Assembly: GCA_033961575.1 (NCBI GenBank)
Contig: CM066731.1
Coordinates: 83,845,501 to 83,909,500 of the forward strand
From: Aselliscus stoliczkanus
Taxonomy: Eukaryota > Chordata > Mammalia > Chiroptera > Hipposideridae
Direction: 5' to 3'
DNA: 64,000 nt
Positions 12,330 through 22,905 of this stretch are shown here, one piece after another. Positions within the stretch are counted from its first letter, which is position 1. Each line of letters begins with the position of its first letter. The position numbers were made by a program, and so were the translations under genes. Below the pieces are notes generated by a model. The model had not been told where the DNA came from, searched no databases, and saw only the letters and a list, made by a program, of their open reading frames with translations.

Positions 12330-12520
12330 AAAGAGAAGGGCTAACATTTATGAACCTACTGTGTACTTGGTGTTTTATATAGATTTTCTGATTTGGTCAT
12401 CAAGACAACTCCACAAAATAGAAATTATGATCTCCACTTCAGAAGACTTCAGATTTGAACCTAAATCCATTAACCACAAAGCCCTTGCCCTCCCATTATA
12501 CCACGCTATTCATAAAGAAG
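12330..12520 (-). mobile_element. MIR SINE, antisense
   Basis: The reverse complement of MIR is readable: 'gaacctactgtgtacttggtgttttatatagatt' through 'agatttgaacctaaatccattaacc' to 'tataccacgc'. Confidence 0.65.
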
Positions 12521-12617
12521 GAACCCTTTCTCAGAGATAGCTCCCCAAAAAGGGGAAGCTAGAAAGATTCATCCTCTTTCCAGTGCCCTCTTTAAAACCA
12601 CACAGTGTTTATGAAAC

Positions 12618-12808
12618 TCAGCATTATTGACAGGACTGGATGATTCTTTGTTGAGTGGAGCTGTCCTGTGCATTGTAGGATGATTCGCAACATCCCTGGC
12701 CTCTACCTATAGATGCCAGTAGCCCTCCACCTGTCATGTCCAAAACTATTTCTGGACATTAACAAATATCCCTGGGAAGCACAAGTGTCCCTGACAGAGA
12801 GCCACTGG
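12618..12808 (-). mobile_element. MER20-type hAT-Charlie element, antisense
   Basis: 'gctgtcctgtgcattgtagg...gcaacatccctggcctctacctatagatgccagtagc' followed by 'ctggacattaacaaatatccc' and a terminal 'gagagccactg' gives the reverse complement of MER20 over about 190 bp. Confidence 0.8.
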
Positions 12809-12849
12809 TAGGTAAAGAATAAAAGTAAGAGGCTAAAGGACTGAACCCT

Positions 12850-13655
12850 GAGGTCCACTAATATTTAAAGGAAGGCAGCAGAAGATAAGCTAATATAAAT
12901 AACCAAGAGAGGAGAGTTTTAGGAAAAAACGATGGACAAAGTTAGATGTTCCAGATAAGTTACATAATATATGAATAGAAAAAAGTAATCTTTAAATTTG
13001 GTGTGAGGAGGTTCTTGGTGACCTCAAAAAGGTAAGTTTCTGAGGATTAAGGAAGGAGGGGGCAGGAGCCTGGAGGTGGGCAATAAATGGACTACATGGG
13101 ATAGAGTTAGTGAGAGTAAACTCTCCTTTCAGGAAGCTGAAGAACACTGTAGAAGTGATGCTGTGCAAACTTTGAGTCCAGAGCTTAACTGGAAATTTCT
13201 ACCTTCTGTATCTTGGAATATTCTCTCTGGGAGCCCTGAGCAGCCATATAAGAAGTCTGACCACCATGCTGTAGTCAGTTTCAACTAAACCCAGCCTTCC
13301 ACCCATCCTCACCAACTGGCAGACATGCAACCGAAGCTATCTTGGAGCCTCTAGGCCAGCCCACCCACTAGCTGAACACCACCTAGTGACCTACTCGTAA
13401 GTCCAAACCTACCTAGAGCAGAACTGCCCAGATGGGCCCTGCCTACAAAACCATGAGATGCTATAAAATGGTAAGTTTTAGAATGGTTTATTATCTAACA
13501 AAACGTACCTGAACCACACTGCAGGGCTAATTCCAGTTGCCTTTTTCCAATCTTGAGGTTTAAGGAAAAGGGATGTTAGGCTACATGTCATCCGGTCCCC
13601 ACTGCACTGAGAGTAGCTTCTAAAGATGAGTTCTGTGCCATTAGAACATTACGGT
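12850..13655. other. Intergenic, nothing recognised
   Basis: No repeat or gene that I can name. Confidence 0.5.
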
Positions 13656-13659
13656 CAAG

Positions 13660-13845
13660 TACTCAGATTCTAGAGTCAAACATCAAGTTTAATTCTTAGC
13701 TTCTCGGCTTCCTCACTGTGTAAATAGGGGTTATTAAAGGTCCTCCTAGTCATAGATGCATTGTCAAGATTGAGTGAGATGCATTTATAAAAGCCCTTAC
13801 ATGGTGCCTGGCACAATGAGTGCTTAATAAATGTTAACTCTTATT
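13660..13845 (+). mobile_element. MIR SINE
   Basis: 'gattctagagtcaaacatcaagtttaattcttagcttc...catggtgcctggcacaatgagtgcttaataaatgtta' follows MIR order, with the middle partly lost. Confidence 0.75.
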
Positions 13846-14061
13846 TAAACAATGTGTTTTTCCATCAAAGGATAGCAAGTCATTATATTCTTTACAAAAT
13901 GATCCTGACCTCAAAAAAGCTTGCACTACATGTCTCTCAATGAGCAGGACTAATGACACCTGTTCCTTCACCTTCTGCTTCTTCACAGCCATAGCCACGA
14001 GTCTGTAGTATTGGTCTGCCTGTTGCCTCTACCCTCCAGTTCTCACTGTTTGACCTACAAA

Positions 14062-14062
<1 letters not shown>

Positions 14063-14095
<33 letters not shown>
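14063..14095 (+). repeat. (CA)n microsatellite
   Basis: Uninterrupted run of about 16 CA units. Likely length-polymorphic. Confidence 0.97.
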
Positions 14096-14098
<3 letters not shown>

Positions 14099-14099
14099 G

Positions 14100-15250
14100 A
14101 GAATGTCTCTACACCACAAGTTCTCCTATGGGAAATGTGAGTACTGAAGGATTGACTTGTGAATGTCTTTTTAGCAACCACCGCAATTTCAGTTCTAATT
14201 TGTGTGATATGTGAATCACTCCTGTTGGAAATAACTAGAAAAAAAAAGATAACTAGGTGTTGGGAATAGAAAAGAAAGAATAAAGTAAAAATCAAAGGGG
14301 GAAAAGTAGAGGTTTTTAGTAATGAAGCATTGCTAAATTGTAAAAAAGGAGCACCTATTGCTGCCAGGAATCAAAGGGCTAAGCTGTGTATGAACAGAGC
14401 CCAGGGCAGAGCTAAGGCCATAATCCCAGCTACTGGACAGATATTTCAAATACACCAAATTATCCATGAAGGTCGCCCAAAGCTTTTTCCATCTCAGGCA
14501 CCATGGAAACGATTCTGCATTTCTGAATCCACAGGGGACCCAGTATCTTAAAGGTAGGAGTTAATAATTCTAAGTCATAAGATTAACAAACATTAAACAT
14601 TTAGGTAGAGGACAAGACACAGAGAAAAATGCCTCCTAGCATGCATATTATCTGAAAAACCAATTTACAATTATCTCATTGATCTTCTCCAGTAGGGAAT
14701 TCCTGCAAAGTTGTTAATAAGCAATGGGCGTTAAGATAAAATTAATTATACAGCATCTATCGTACTAAATGAAATGGGTGAAATGTCAACAGAAAGTTAT
14801 TTAGTGTGCCCTTTACTGTTTGATGTCCTCAAAAATATAAGGTAAGTGACAACCTCTGACCCTCAACCCCAATTTTCACATTATCATAAGTTCCTTATCC
14901 TCCATGGACTTTTTGAGAAGAGGACTGAGGATTGATATTAGTGTGTGTGGAGGGCAGTAGAAGGGGGCAATACCAGGAAGCGATGGGCTTAGGGTGGGAG
15001 CTGGTAGCCAGGTGATCCATCAAGAGCCTTCCAATGCCATGGGAAAAGGCCCACTTTCTAGAAACAAACTGATTTGATGCCTTTGAGTCAAAGTACTTAC
15101 GATGTGTCTGCCCTGCTGAGAAGTGTTCCTGTAACCACAGGGCACAGAATCATGGACCAACTGCTTCATATTTGCAGAGATTCCTTTAAGCGTTAAAATG
15201 GCTCCACTCAGCCCCATTTAGTCCTCCCCCCCCCACCCACCTATCAAGGT
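14100..15250. other. Intergenic, nothing recognised
   Basis: No recognisable repeat or coding sequence. Confidence 0.5.
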
Positions 15251-15254
15251 TCCG

Positions 15255-15292
15255 TGTTTGTTTGTTTGTTTGTTTGTTTGTTTGTTTGTTTT
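15255..15292 (+). repeat. (GTTT)n microsatellite
   Basis: About nine GTTT units in a row, followed by 'ttaggcaagg'. It could be the remnant tail of a lost antisense retroposon, but no body is recognisable beside it. Confidence 0.95.
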
Positions 15293-15734
15293 AGGCAAGG
15301 GTATGAGGGGACAATGAGAGGGAGAGGAGCCAGGTCTCACATTCATAAAAGGCCTGAAATTTAGACTTTTGACATTTTTTTCCCAATAAAGTTATATTGA
15401 TACTCGACTTTTAGAGTGTTAAACTATTAATTTTTAAAATGTAAACTTTGAAAACCTATCGTGTATATGTAGATGTTTTGGCATCTCTTCATTTTTAGTA
15501 TATCTGGATCCTCAAAAATGTGAATGGTCTGGGTTCTTTCTGTCTCTGAGAGGCCCTGCCCAACCCAGCAATCACCTACAGCTCTTCCCCTCAAATACTG
15601 AAACTTCTCAAATGAAAACTTTAGATATACGCTAAGCTGAAAATGGTAGTGATAAGTGAATATGCAGTGAGCACATGCAGGTCCAGAGGAAGATACTAGA
15701 AATTATTCCAGTAAGCCCCACTAGAAAGTATATC

Positions 15735-15855
15735 CCTCAAGAGCTGGAGCTCAATCTTTCATCTCCGTATCCCTAATTCATAGTATAGTGCCTAGGACAC
15801 AGTAGGAGCTCCATGCATGTGTGTCAAATGCGTGAATGAATAAATGAATGAACAC
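15735..15855 (+). mobile_element. L2 LINE 3' end
   Basis: 'atccctaattcatagtatagtgcctaggacacagtaggagctc' and a final tgaatgaataaatgaatgaa run match the L2 3' terminus. Confidence 0.7.
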
Positions 15856-15859
15856 CACC

Positions 15860-17660
15860 AGCCTGGACAGATTATTCTTTATGCAATATATGGTACTGTC
15901 AAATTCAACTGCCTGCAAGGGAATCATTTGTCTATGGAGTAGGCAAATTTTCAATCTGAAGCTGACTTCAAGTCATTGCTCAGACCAAGTGCCCAGCTAA
16001 AGGAAATGATTCTTAATATCCTCCCAAAAAAAGCATGGTGGGAGAAGGAGATCTACGGCTGGAAAAATCAGAGCATATTCCAAAATCAAAGAGAAATTCC
16101 ATTTGGATTGTCAATTATTTGGGATTACCTGAGCCTGGGTCACAGACCATTGGTGTGGATAATCAAGAATTGACTGCACATGTGGATGTTAAGCCTGTTT
16201 GGACTTGGGCATCCCCCAGTGGCCTGATCACAGCTTCCACTACTCCCCACCACACAGAGCCCGGGGGAGGAATGGAGGGGTAAATCCACAGCTAGCTGGG
16301 AGCAGGGACCTTTGTATAACACCCTCAAAGGTCAGAGTTCCCCGCAGGGCTACGGGAATGAACTGGGGTTTGTTATGAACTCTGCAACCAGAACAAAAGG
16401 GAATGGGAGCAAGGGTGTCATGGAGGAGAGAATCAGGAATTGTCCGTGCCAGTTCCATTTTCCAAGTTACTACAACCTCAGAATCATCTATCCTAATACA
16501 GCGTATGTATTAAAGCCGGTACAACTATAAACAAAGTTGTAGACTGGATAATTCCGCTTTGGGCACTGTTGCCCCTTGTCCTCACTGCTTTGTCCCTGGC
16601 ACTTGTCCGCCACTTGGGTCTATTAGCTGCGGAAGGTCTTACCCCAACAGCTTCCCCTGGGGATGCCAGAGGCCCCATATCCAATTTTTTCTCCATACCC
16701 TGTTCTACCAGAGGCCTGCTCTCAGCTCTCAAAGGTTACAGTTAGAATAGTTTAATAAATTAATCTGGGCTTTCAGGTTAATGTGTTTATAGGCACTACT
16801 TGTAACAAGACATTCCCCCTATTGGTGTTGACACATCTAAAGGAGTGGTTCAGAAGGAAGGCAGCATTGGGCGGGGGTGGGGTCAAGAGGGATAGAATGT
16901 TTTGGGATCTGTGAACTGAGAGGCTTTCGAGAAACTTCTGGATTCCTATGGCTGGATCTGTCTTTAGAGGCAGGTGGCGATGAGAATTTCCTGGACCAGG
17001 GTACAAGTCTGGGATGTCACTTGCTATTTTTCTACTCCAGGGGCCCCTGAGGGGATTATTTAGAGGCTTTCCACTTTATTATTCTAGTTTCCTGAGAGCA
17101 CAAAGCGGGATGATTTGAGAAATTATGATAGCACTATAATCAATACAGAGGAAGGGACCCACCATGAATGGAAGGCTCTGTGACCCATGCTAGCGAGGGA
17201 GGACTTGGGAAGCACATAAACAGAGAGTCTGTCCCCAAGGCTAGGCTTTCTAAAGGAGCCCTTAGCCTCACCAGAAAGAGTGGGATAATTTATAGGTTAA
17301 CATTTTCTTTTAATGTGGATAGCATTTTCCTCATCTATAGTTAATTAGGTTAAGCATGCATGGGGAGCAAGGGAGAAAGGCTTTTAGCGATGCTCTAAAT
17401 GATTAGTAATTTGAATAAAGTGAAGAACCTCTAAAAGAAGGAGCACTGGCCCATGTTAAACAGGCTCACTTTTAAGGGCTAGAACTGGCACCCCACACTA
17501 GCTTGAAAGACAGTGTGGTAAACAAAGCCCTAAGATAAAAAGATACAGAACGTGCTAAATATTTTTAAACCCGTTTTAAGCCATATGTATCTGTGATGTA
17601 AGTGACATTGACACAAAAGGCTGAAGACTGAACATATTGGATGTTTGGTGTCCTGGGAGC
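15860..17660. other. Intergenic, nothing recognised
   Basis: Many overlapping short frames on both strands at 16.0-16.75 kb are a by-product of locally higher GC. None carries a known motif. Confidence 0.5.
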
Positions 17661-17669
17661 TACCATGTT

Positions 17670-17890
17670 GAGCTTTAGCCCTGGAATCACACCCATTTGC
17701 CAGAGACCAGGGATAAAGTGACAGTGATGAGCAAGGGCCATGCTATTTTAAGCTTCAGGTTTCTCATTTGTAAAACAAGAATAATAATAGTGCCCCTCCT
17801 CCCCCACACACACACACCCTTAGTGTGGCTGTTAGGGTTAGAGGTCAGATCTGTATTTCACCTAGCAAATAGTGGGCACCAATAGGTTAA
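17670..17890 (+). mobile_element. MIR SINE, diverged
   Basis: 'gggtttctcatttgtaaaacaagaataataatagtgcccctcc' is the MIR 'ctcatctgtaaaatggggataataatagtacctacctc' core. A short CA run follows. Confidence 0.65.
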
Positions 17891-18224
17891 TAACCAATAT
17901 TCTTATAAAATCAAAATCATCCCTCCTTTGTTTGACTGAATCCAACATTCCTTTTAACCAATCCATACTTTGGTTTATGCCAGCTATTATATCTCATGCA
18001 AACAAGGTGAAATTCCTCATGGATACAGTTGTCCCTGAACACTAATCCAATTGGAAGAGTTCCAAGTACTGCTTCCTTACCAATCATTTTCAACAAACAA
18101 AAATATAAGCACAGAGTCTTTTCCCCAGTTGGCAGGACATCATTTCTATCAGACCACATCGACTTTAGGCATTCCTAGCAAGCATATCAGCAAAGCATCC
18201 TCTGTACACAGACAGGTGAGTGAA

Positions 18225-18350
18225 ATTGGGGGCAGGGAAAGAGCCCAGGGAACCTGGTCCTGGCTTCATCCCCTACCTGTGTGTCCTGGAGCTAGTTTCC
18301 AGACTCTCTGGACCTGTTTCACTCTCCATAAACTGAGGACTGTCTTCATA
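18225..18350 (+). mobile_element. MIR SINE fragment
   Basis: 'cctggtcctggcttcatcccctacctgtgtgtcctggagctag' then 'ctctggacctgtttcactctccataaactgagg' follows the first half of MIR. Confidence 0.55.
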
Positions 18351-18539
18351 AAATAACATAATTTAAATAAAAGAATCAAAGGTCTCAATCCATGGGTCAA
18401 AGAATCATGTTTCTAGGCACAAAGTTTTCATGGCTTAAAAGGACCAACCATTCACTCTCCACATTTCTCTAGCTGGCTTCTCCCTCAAATCATTCTCCTC
18501 TATCAGCCTCCTGGGGAGAGGAACAATGAGATTTCCAGT

Positions 18540-18765
18540 AGAAAGAGCATGGGCTTTGGGGCCAGGTAGACTGAAATTTGAATCTCAGTGCTTCCATTTA
18601 CTGCTAATGTGAACTTCAGCAAATTATATAGCATTCTGGAGGCTTCACTTTGTTCCCCTGTAAAATGGCTAAAATAGCGGAGAGCCCACTCCCAATGTTG
18701 GCATGGGGATAAAATAAGGATAAAAAGAGCCTAGCACATAGTTGTTATAGAATAAATTTTAGTTG
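18540..18765 (+). mobile_element. MIR SINE, nearly complete
   Basis: 'gaaagagcatgggctttggggccaggtagactgaaatttgaatctcag' to 'cccctgtaaaatggctaaaatagc' to 'gagcctagcacatagttgtta' reproduces the MIR order. Confidence 0.85.
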
Positions 18766-18801
18766 CTTTCCACCCAACCATCAAACAGGAAAAGTGCTGG
18801 A

Positions 18802-19194
18802 CTGGCCGAGTGGCTGTTGGTTAGGAGCTGGCTTGAGATGCCAGCTCTGAGCAGTGGGGACTCCGGTTTGGATCCCATATATGAGGGCTAGTGACACTAC
18901 CCTCTATAGCTAAGATGGCCGGAAACGGTGTGGGCTGCAGCCCCTGCTGCAGTGGGCTGCTATAGGCTACAGTGAGTGGCCGGCAGCCAGCGTGAGCTTC
19001 CAAGAGCCACAGTGAGCAGCTCTTGGAGTGCAATGACGATACCAACATGGGCCAGGGAAGCAATGTCCTCCTCAACCTGACTGAAGAACAAAAGGACAGC
19101 AACTTGTCTGTTCCCCTTCCCCGGTTCCCCAACGCTGTTCCCCTCCCCCAATTCCCCAATAAAATCTTAAAACAAAACAAAACAAAACAAAACA
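18802..19194 (+). mobile_element. tRNA-derived SINE with 19-bp TSD
   Basis: The head reads ctggccgagtggctgttgg, a pol III A box. A B box (ggtttggatcc) lies at 18865-18875, giving the spacing expected of a tRNA-derived promoter. A body of about 280 bp follows, containing 'aagatggccggaaac' and repeated 'ccacagtgagcagctc' text. It ends 'ccccaataaaatctta' and an (AAAAC)n tail. The target duplication is aaacaggaaaagtgctgga at 18783-18801 and the same 19-mer with one substitution at 19195-19213. The lineage-specific look of the head and the intact duplication argue for a retroposon younger than MIR. An antisense 165-codon frame across it is fortuitous. Confidence 0.88.
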
Positions 19195-19282
19195 AAACAG
19201 GAACAGTGCTGGATTTCCAAGACCCCCTTCCTCCAACTCTCACACAGACCCCTGAAAATAGTAAAAACATTATTTTGAACTG

Positions 19283-19288
<6 letters not shown>

Positions 19289-19322
<34 letters not shown>
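19289..19322 (+). repeat. (AC)n microsatellite
   Basis: About 17 uninterrupted AC units shortly downstream of the SINE. Confidence 0.97.
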
Positions 19323-19324
<2 letters not shown>

Positions 19325-21699
19325 CTACCACAACTTAGACGGCTCTTACCCTTCTCCTACCTTCCCCACTTTCCCCTGAAACGAAGCCTGCATGAGAGTG
19401 AGGCCCAGGCAAGAGGAGGCCATTTTAAAAAAACGTGCAGACCCAGTGGAGAGAGGTCATTCCCTTCCAGATTCTTCACACACACACCCCATCCCCTTCA
19501 GGCAGCTGGCCTGATGAGGAGCAGGTGATACTTTTTTCCATTGTTTTAATTTAATTCTAATTGAATGTACGGCTGGAGATGCCTTAAATGGACTCCTTTT
19601 TTTTTTCTAGTTAAATTTCCTCAGGGAGTGTACCCCAAGACCTCTCTCTTTGTGATAACTTATTCTGGCCAGCAGAGCCAGGATCTATTTATTACATCTC
19701 CCCACCATTCCCTCCGTAGCTCTAGGAGGAGGGGCCCCTCTGCAGTTGCTGATGACTAGAGAATTACTCAAGTGTGAACTGTTTCACTGTCTGTCACTTT
19801 GCTCATTAGGCAAGTGAGAAAATGTATCTATGGTTCTGTCTCATGGTCCTCATTAGCTTAGTGGCACATTTTTACTTCCCTTATTTGTTTTAAAGATGAA
19901 TGCATAAGAAACAGTATTCAGTTGGTGTTCCTCAGTATAATTTCAAGAAGCAAAAGCCTGGATAATCTTATTATCTTCCCAATAATTGTGTTGTTCAGAC
20001 GATAGGGAAAGGGTAATTGCCTCCACGGCATTTGCAGCCAGGGTTTGGGGTGTAACTGTTTTAGTTGTAGTAAGGATTGAAGTCCTCCTCAGCATTGGGA
20101 TAAGATCATAGTGTTTTCAGAGAGATAATAAACAGATACTCCAATAAGGACAGCTAAATAAACTAATGAGCCTATACCCTGAGAACGTTGTTTCATTTCC
20201 TTCCAGTACTCTAGTCCCTGTAGATGAAAAAATATATAATCACTACTTTTGTGTCAAATGTAATTCTATTTCCACATGGAGATTTGGCAAAAGGGTTTTT
20301 TTTGGGGGGGTTAGGGGTGGGAGGAAGTGACATGGAAGGGATATGTGGGTGCATTTAAGATTTGATTTTCATGGAGTTCTCTTTACAGACATTTATGGTT
20401 GTTTATCACTCTAGATATATTTACTGAGATGATAAAACAGAGCTGAGATCACCCAATATCATTCAAGAGTTTGACATTCTGGCTGCCTCCCTGATAGAAA
20501 CGTGTCAGCCTATTTCTTGGTTGCTGCGCTTGACTTAGGGTGTTTAGGATCCATTTTTGTTCAGCCACATAAATGTTGTTCCAAGTTCATTAGCATCTGT
20601 GTGGAGTCCCGGCCACAGATGCCCTGTGGTTGATGATTTAAGTGGGGGAACATGCATCCCACAGAACTAAAGGACACAAAATCCTATGTTCTTTTCTTTA
20701 CCTAAACTTAAAACTTGAACACACATGTAGCATGTTAGAATGGGCATTAGCTGCTAGCATTGGTTCACACATAGGTCTGCATAACAAATAGATGAACTAG
20801 ACTGGCAAATATGGAGAGGAGGTTTCTGTTTATTTGCATTTTCAGCTCTAGAGTCTCAAAATTTAAGAAGTGTGGAAAAAGAAGCATTCTATTTTTTAAA
20901 AAAAAAGCTTGATTCTTTTAGTAACAATGCCAGCAAAAATGCCTGATTTTCATCTCCCTCAACCATTTTCCTCATTCAGAGAAATGAGAATGCACATAAC
21001 CCATTCAAGGGAAATATAATGCATTATTATAATATGACTTGGCTTAAGTAGCTAATCACTTTTTATTAACACTTTTTGGCCCAGGGAGTTGGGATTTCTC
21101 CAAGCTGACTGTCAGAGTAGGGATTCTGGGACTCTATATTAGTAATTAGCATTACAAGATCTCGACTCCTGGGGTGATTCAAATTAATACAAAATAAAAG
21201 TGCAAATTTCCAAATAGCTTTGAAAGCCATATCTATTATTAAATTTGTGTTATTAAAGCCCTTTCCAACCAGTATGACAGGGGTCCACAGCAGAGGGTTT
21301 CCTTAAATATCTGCACAACCCGTCTTGAACTCTTTAAAATTAAATAAAGAGCATACAATGAAAGATCAAAAGAATTTTCTGTACAATTGAGTTACGCCTT
21401 GGCAGTGAAGTTCTCTACCACACCAAATCCCTACAAAGCAATATTAGTTTCATGGTCACAGTTGCTTTTGGACTTTCCTTGATACATTTGGCAGCTATCT
21501 TGAGAGCATCCAAAGAACCGCTGGCAACATCAATCACTCATTTCATAAGCAGACAGTAAGAGGCGACAGGAGGGCGCTTGGCACATTACCATCTCCCCAC
21601 CATGGAGCCCCTCCCAGGCAGGAGGAAAGAGAAATGGTACAGCATAGAGACATTATGGAGTCCTCGTCTTTGGATAAGGTTCCACTAATGTGTAAATAA

Positions 21700-22135
21700 C
21701 CTGCTTTCTCTAACCATGTCTTTAGCCGACTAAGTGGTTAATTGTTATTGATCAGCTCTGCCCACTGTTCCAATATCAGTCATTATTGAAAATAATCTCA
21801 GTACCCTTCATTAAGCATGCATCTGTTTCCATGGGAACGCATTTTAAACACAGAGAGCTACTTGAGTGTTATTGGTTTCACTGGTGGTGCCGGCACTGAG
21901 GACTGTGGTTGCCCAATCTGTCATAGTTAATCAACCCGCATCTCTTAACAGGGGCTGCAGTTATCAATGAGGGAAGGATTAATATTCTGGGCGAAGCAGA
22001 TGATAAATCATTTGTATATAATTAGTGTACAGCAAGGTTACAGCTGACATGAATTTTTATCTTAATTATGAGAGAAATTTGTTCCATTAATTTAATTTAG
22101 TTTGCATGAGTGGCTAGACACCTAACAAAGTTAAT
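21700..22135. other. Candidate conserved enhancer-like element
   Basis: A dense set of factor-like motifs occurs within 430 bp. It includes GTTTCCATGGGAAC at 21825-21838 (an imperfect inverted repeat close to an RFX X-box). There are repeated homeodomain cores (gttaattgttatt, ttaattatgag, ccattaatttaatttag) and a retained CpG pair (ccggcac, aacccgcatc). No repeat or frame explains it. Conservation must be checked by alignment. Confidence 0.35.
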
Positions 22136-22819
22136 CTTACACCTGTCATTACAACATTAAGGAGAGAGCCTCATGTCGAGGCAGTAGTCTCGGGTTTCCC
22201 GCGATGAGGATAATGTTGTTCATCCTGATGTGAACATAGATGATCATAGACAGAAGATGTAAAGCCGAGTCTTTAGAGTTGTCCCTGGGCATTGATGGAC
22301 GAATACTGAAGTGACTCAAGAGATGTCGCTGCACTTTGGATGCCTTAGCCCCCTTTCCAAAAGACCTCTCTCCTGCCTTGTAAATCAGGCGGGAGACACC
22401 AGACACAGGAAGAGATTTGTTCTGTTTTTTTATGCATGTATGTTAACGTCAGAGCTTTTGGCCAAAGAAAGCTTTGCCTCATGACAAGCTATTGCATTTT
22501 TATCAAATGCAATGAATTAAGAAATGTGTGCTGTTCAGGTTGTCTGTTCTAAGTGTTTCGTGTTTATGTTATAATTGAATAGAATAATTCACATAACTTG
22601 AGCTACTGTACAAATGGTAATTATGCAGGCATCCCGAAGGCTTCAAAGTACTGCACAAACCTAGACCCGGTACTAATTATTCAAGTAATTGCTAAGTCTG
22701 ATCAATCATATTTGATTGATAGATTAGGGGGGACTGGTTATGCAGCAGAATGTAATGTACTTTCTTTTCCTAATGATTAGTTATGTATTTAAGATTTAAA
22801 AAACAAAAAAAATGACCTT

Positions 22820-22905
22820 GGATTGAGGGTAGGGGATTGTCACTCTGTGAGGGGTAAAAAGTATAACTATTGCACTGTTTCGTACACCTGAATCGAATTT
22901 TTAAA
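22820..22905 (+). mobile_element. Very short L1 3' tail (class A)
   Basis: 'gggtaaaaagtataactattgcactgtttcgtacacctgaat' is the same tail seen in the L1 at 28,387-29,524. It is followed by an A-rich run. A-rich direct repeats resembling aaaaaaatgaccttg flank it (about 22,804-22,819 and 22,911-22,927), so it looks like an independent, extremely truncated insertion. Confidence 0.75.

Noticed and set aside
18821..19318. 165-codon minus-strand frame
   Set aside because: It crosses a SINE, its AAAAC tail and an AC microsatellite; the protein opens with CVCVCV from the microsatellite.
22149..22406. 85-codon minus frame in the repeat-poor block as a small gene
   Set aside because: No splice signals, no recognisable motif, and not longer than chance for the local composition.
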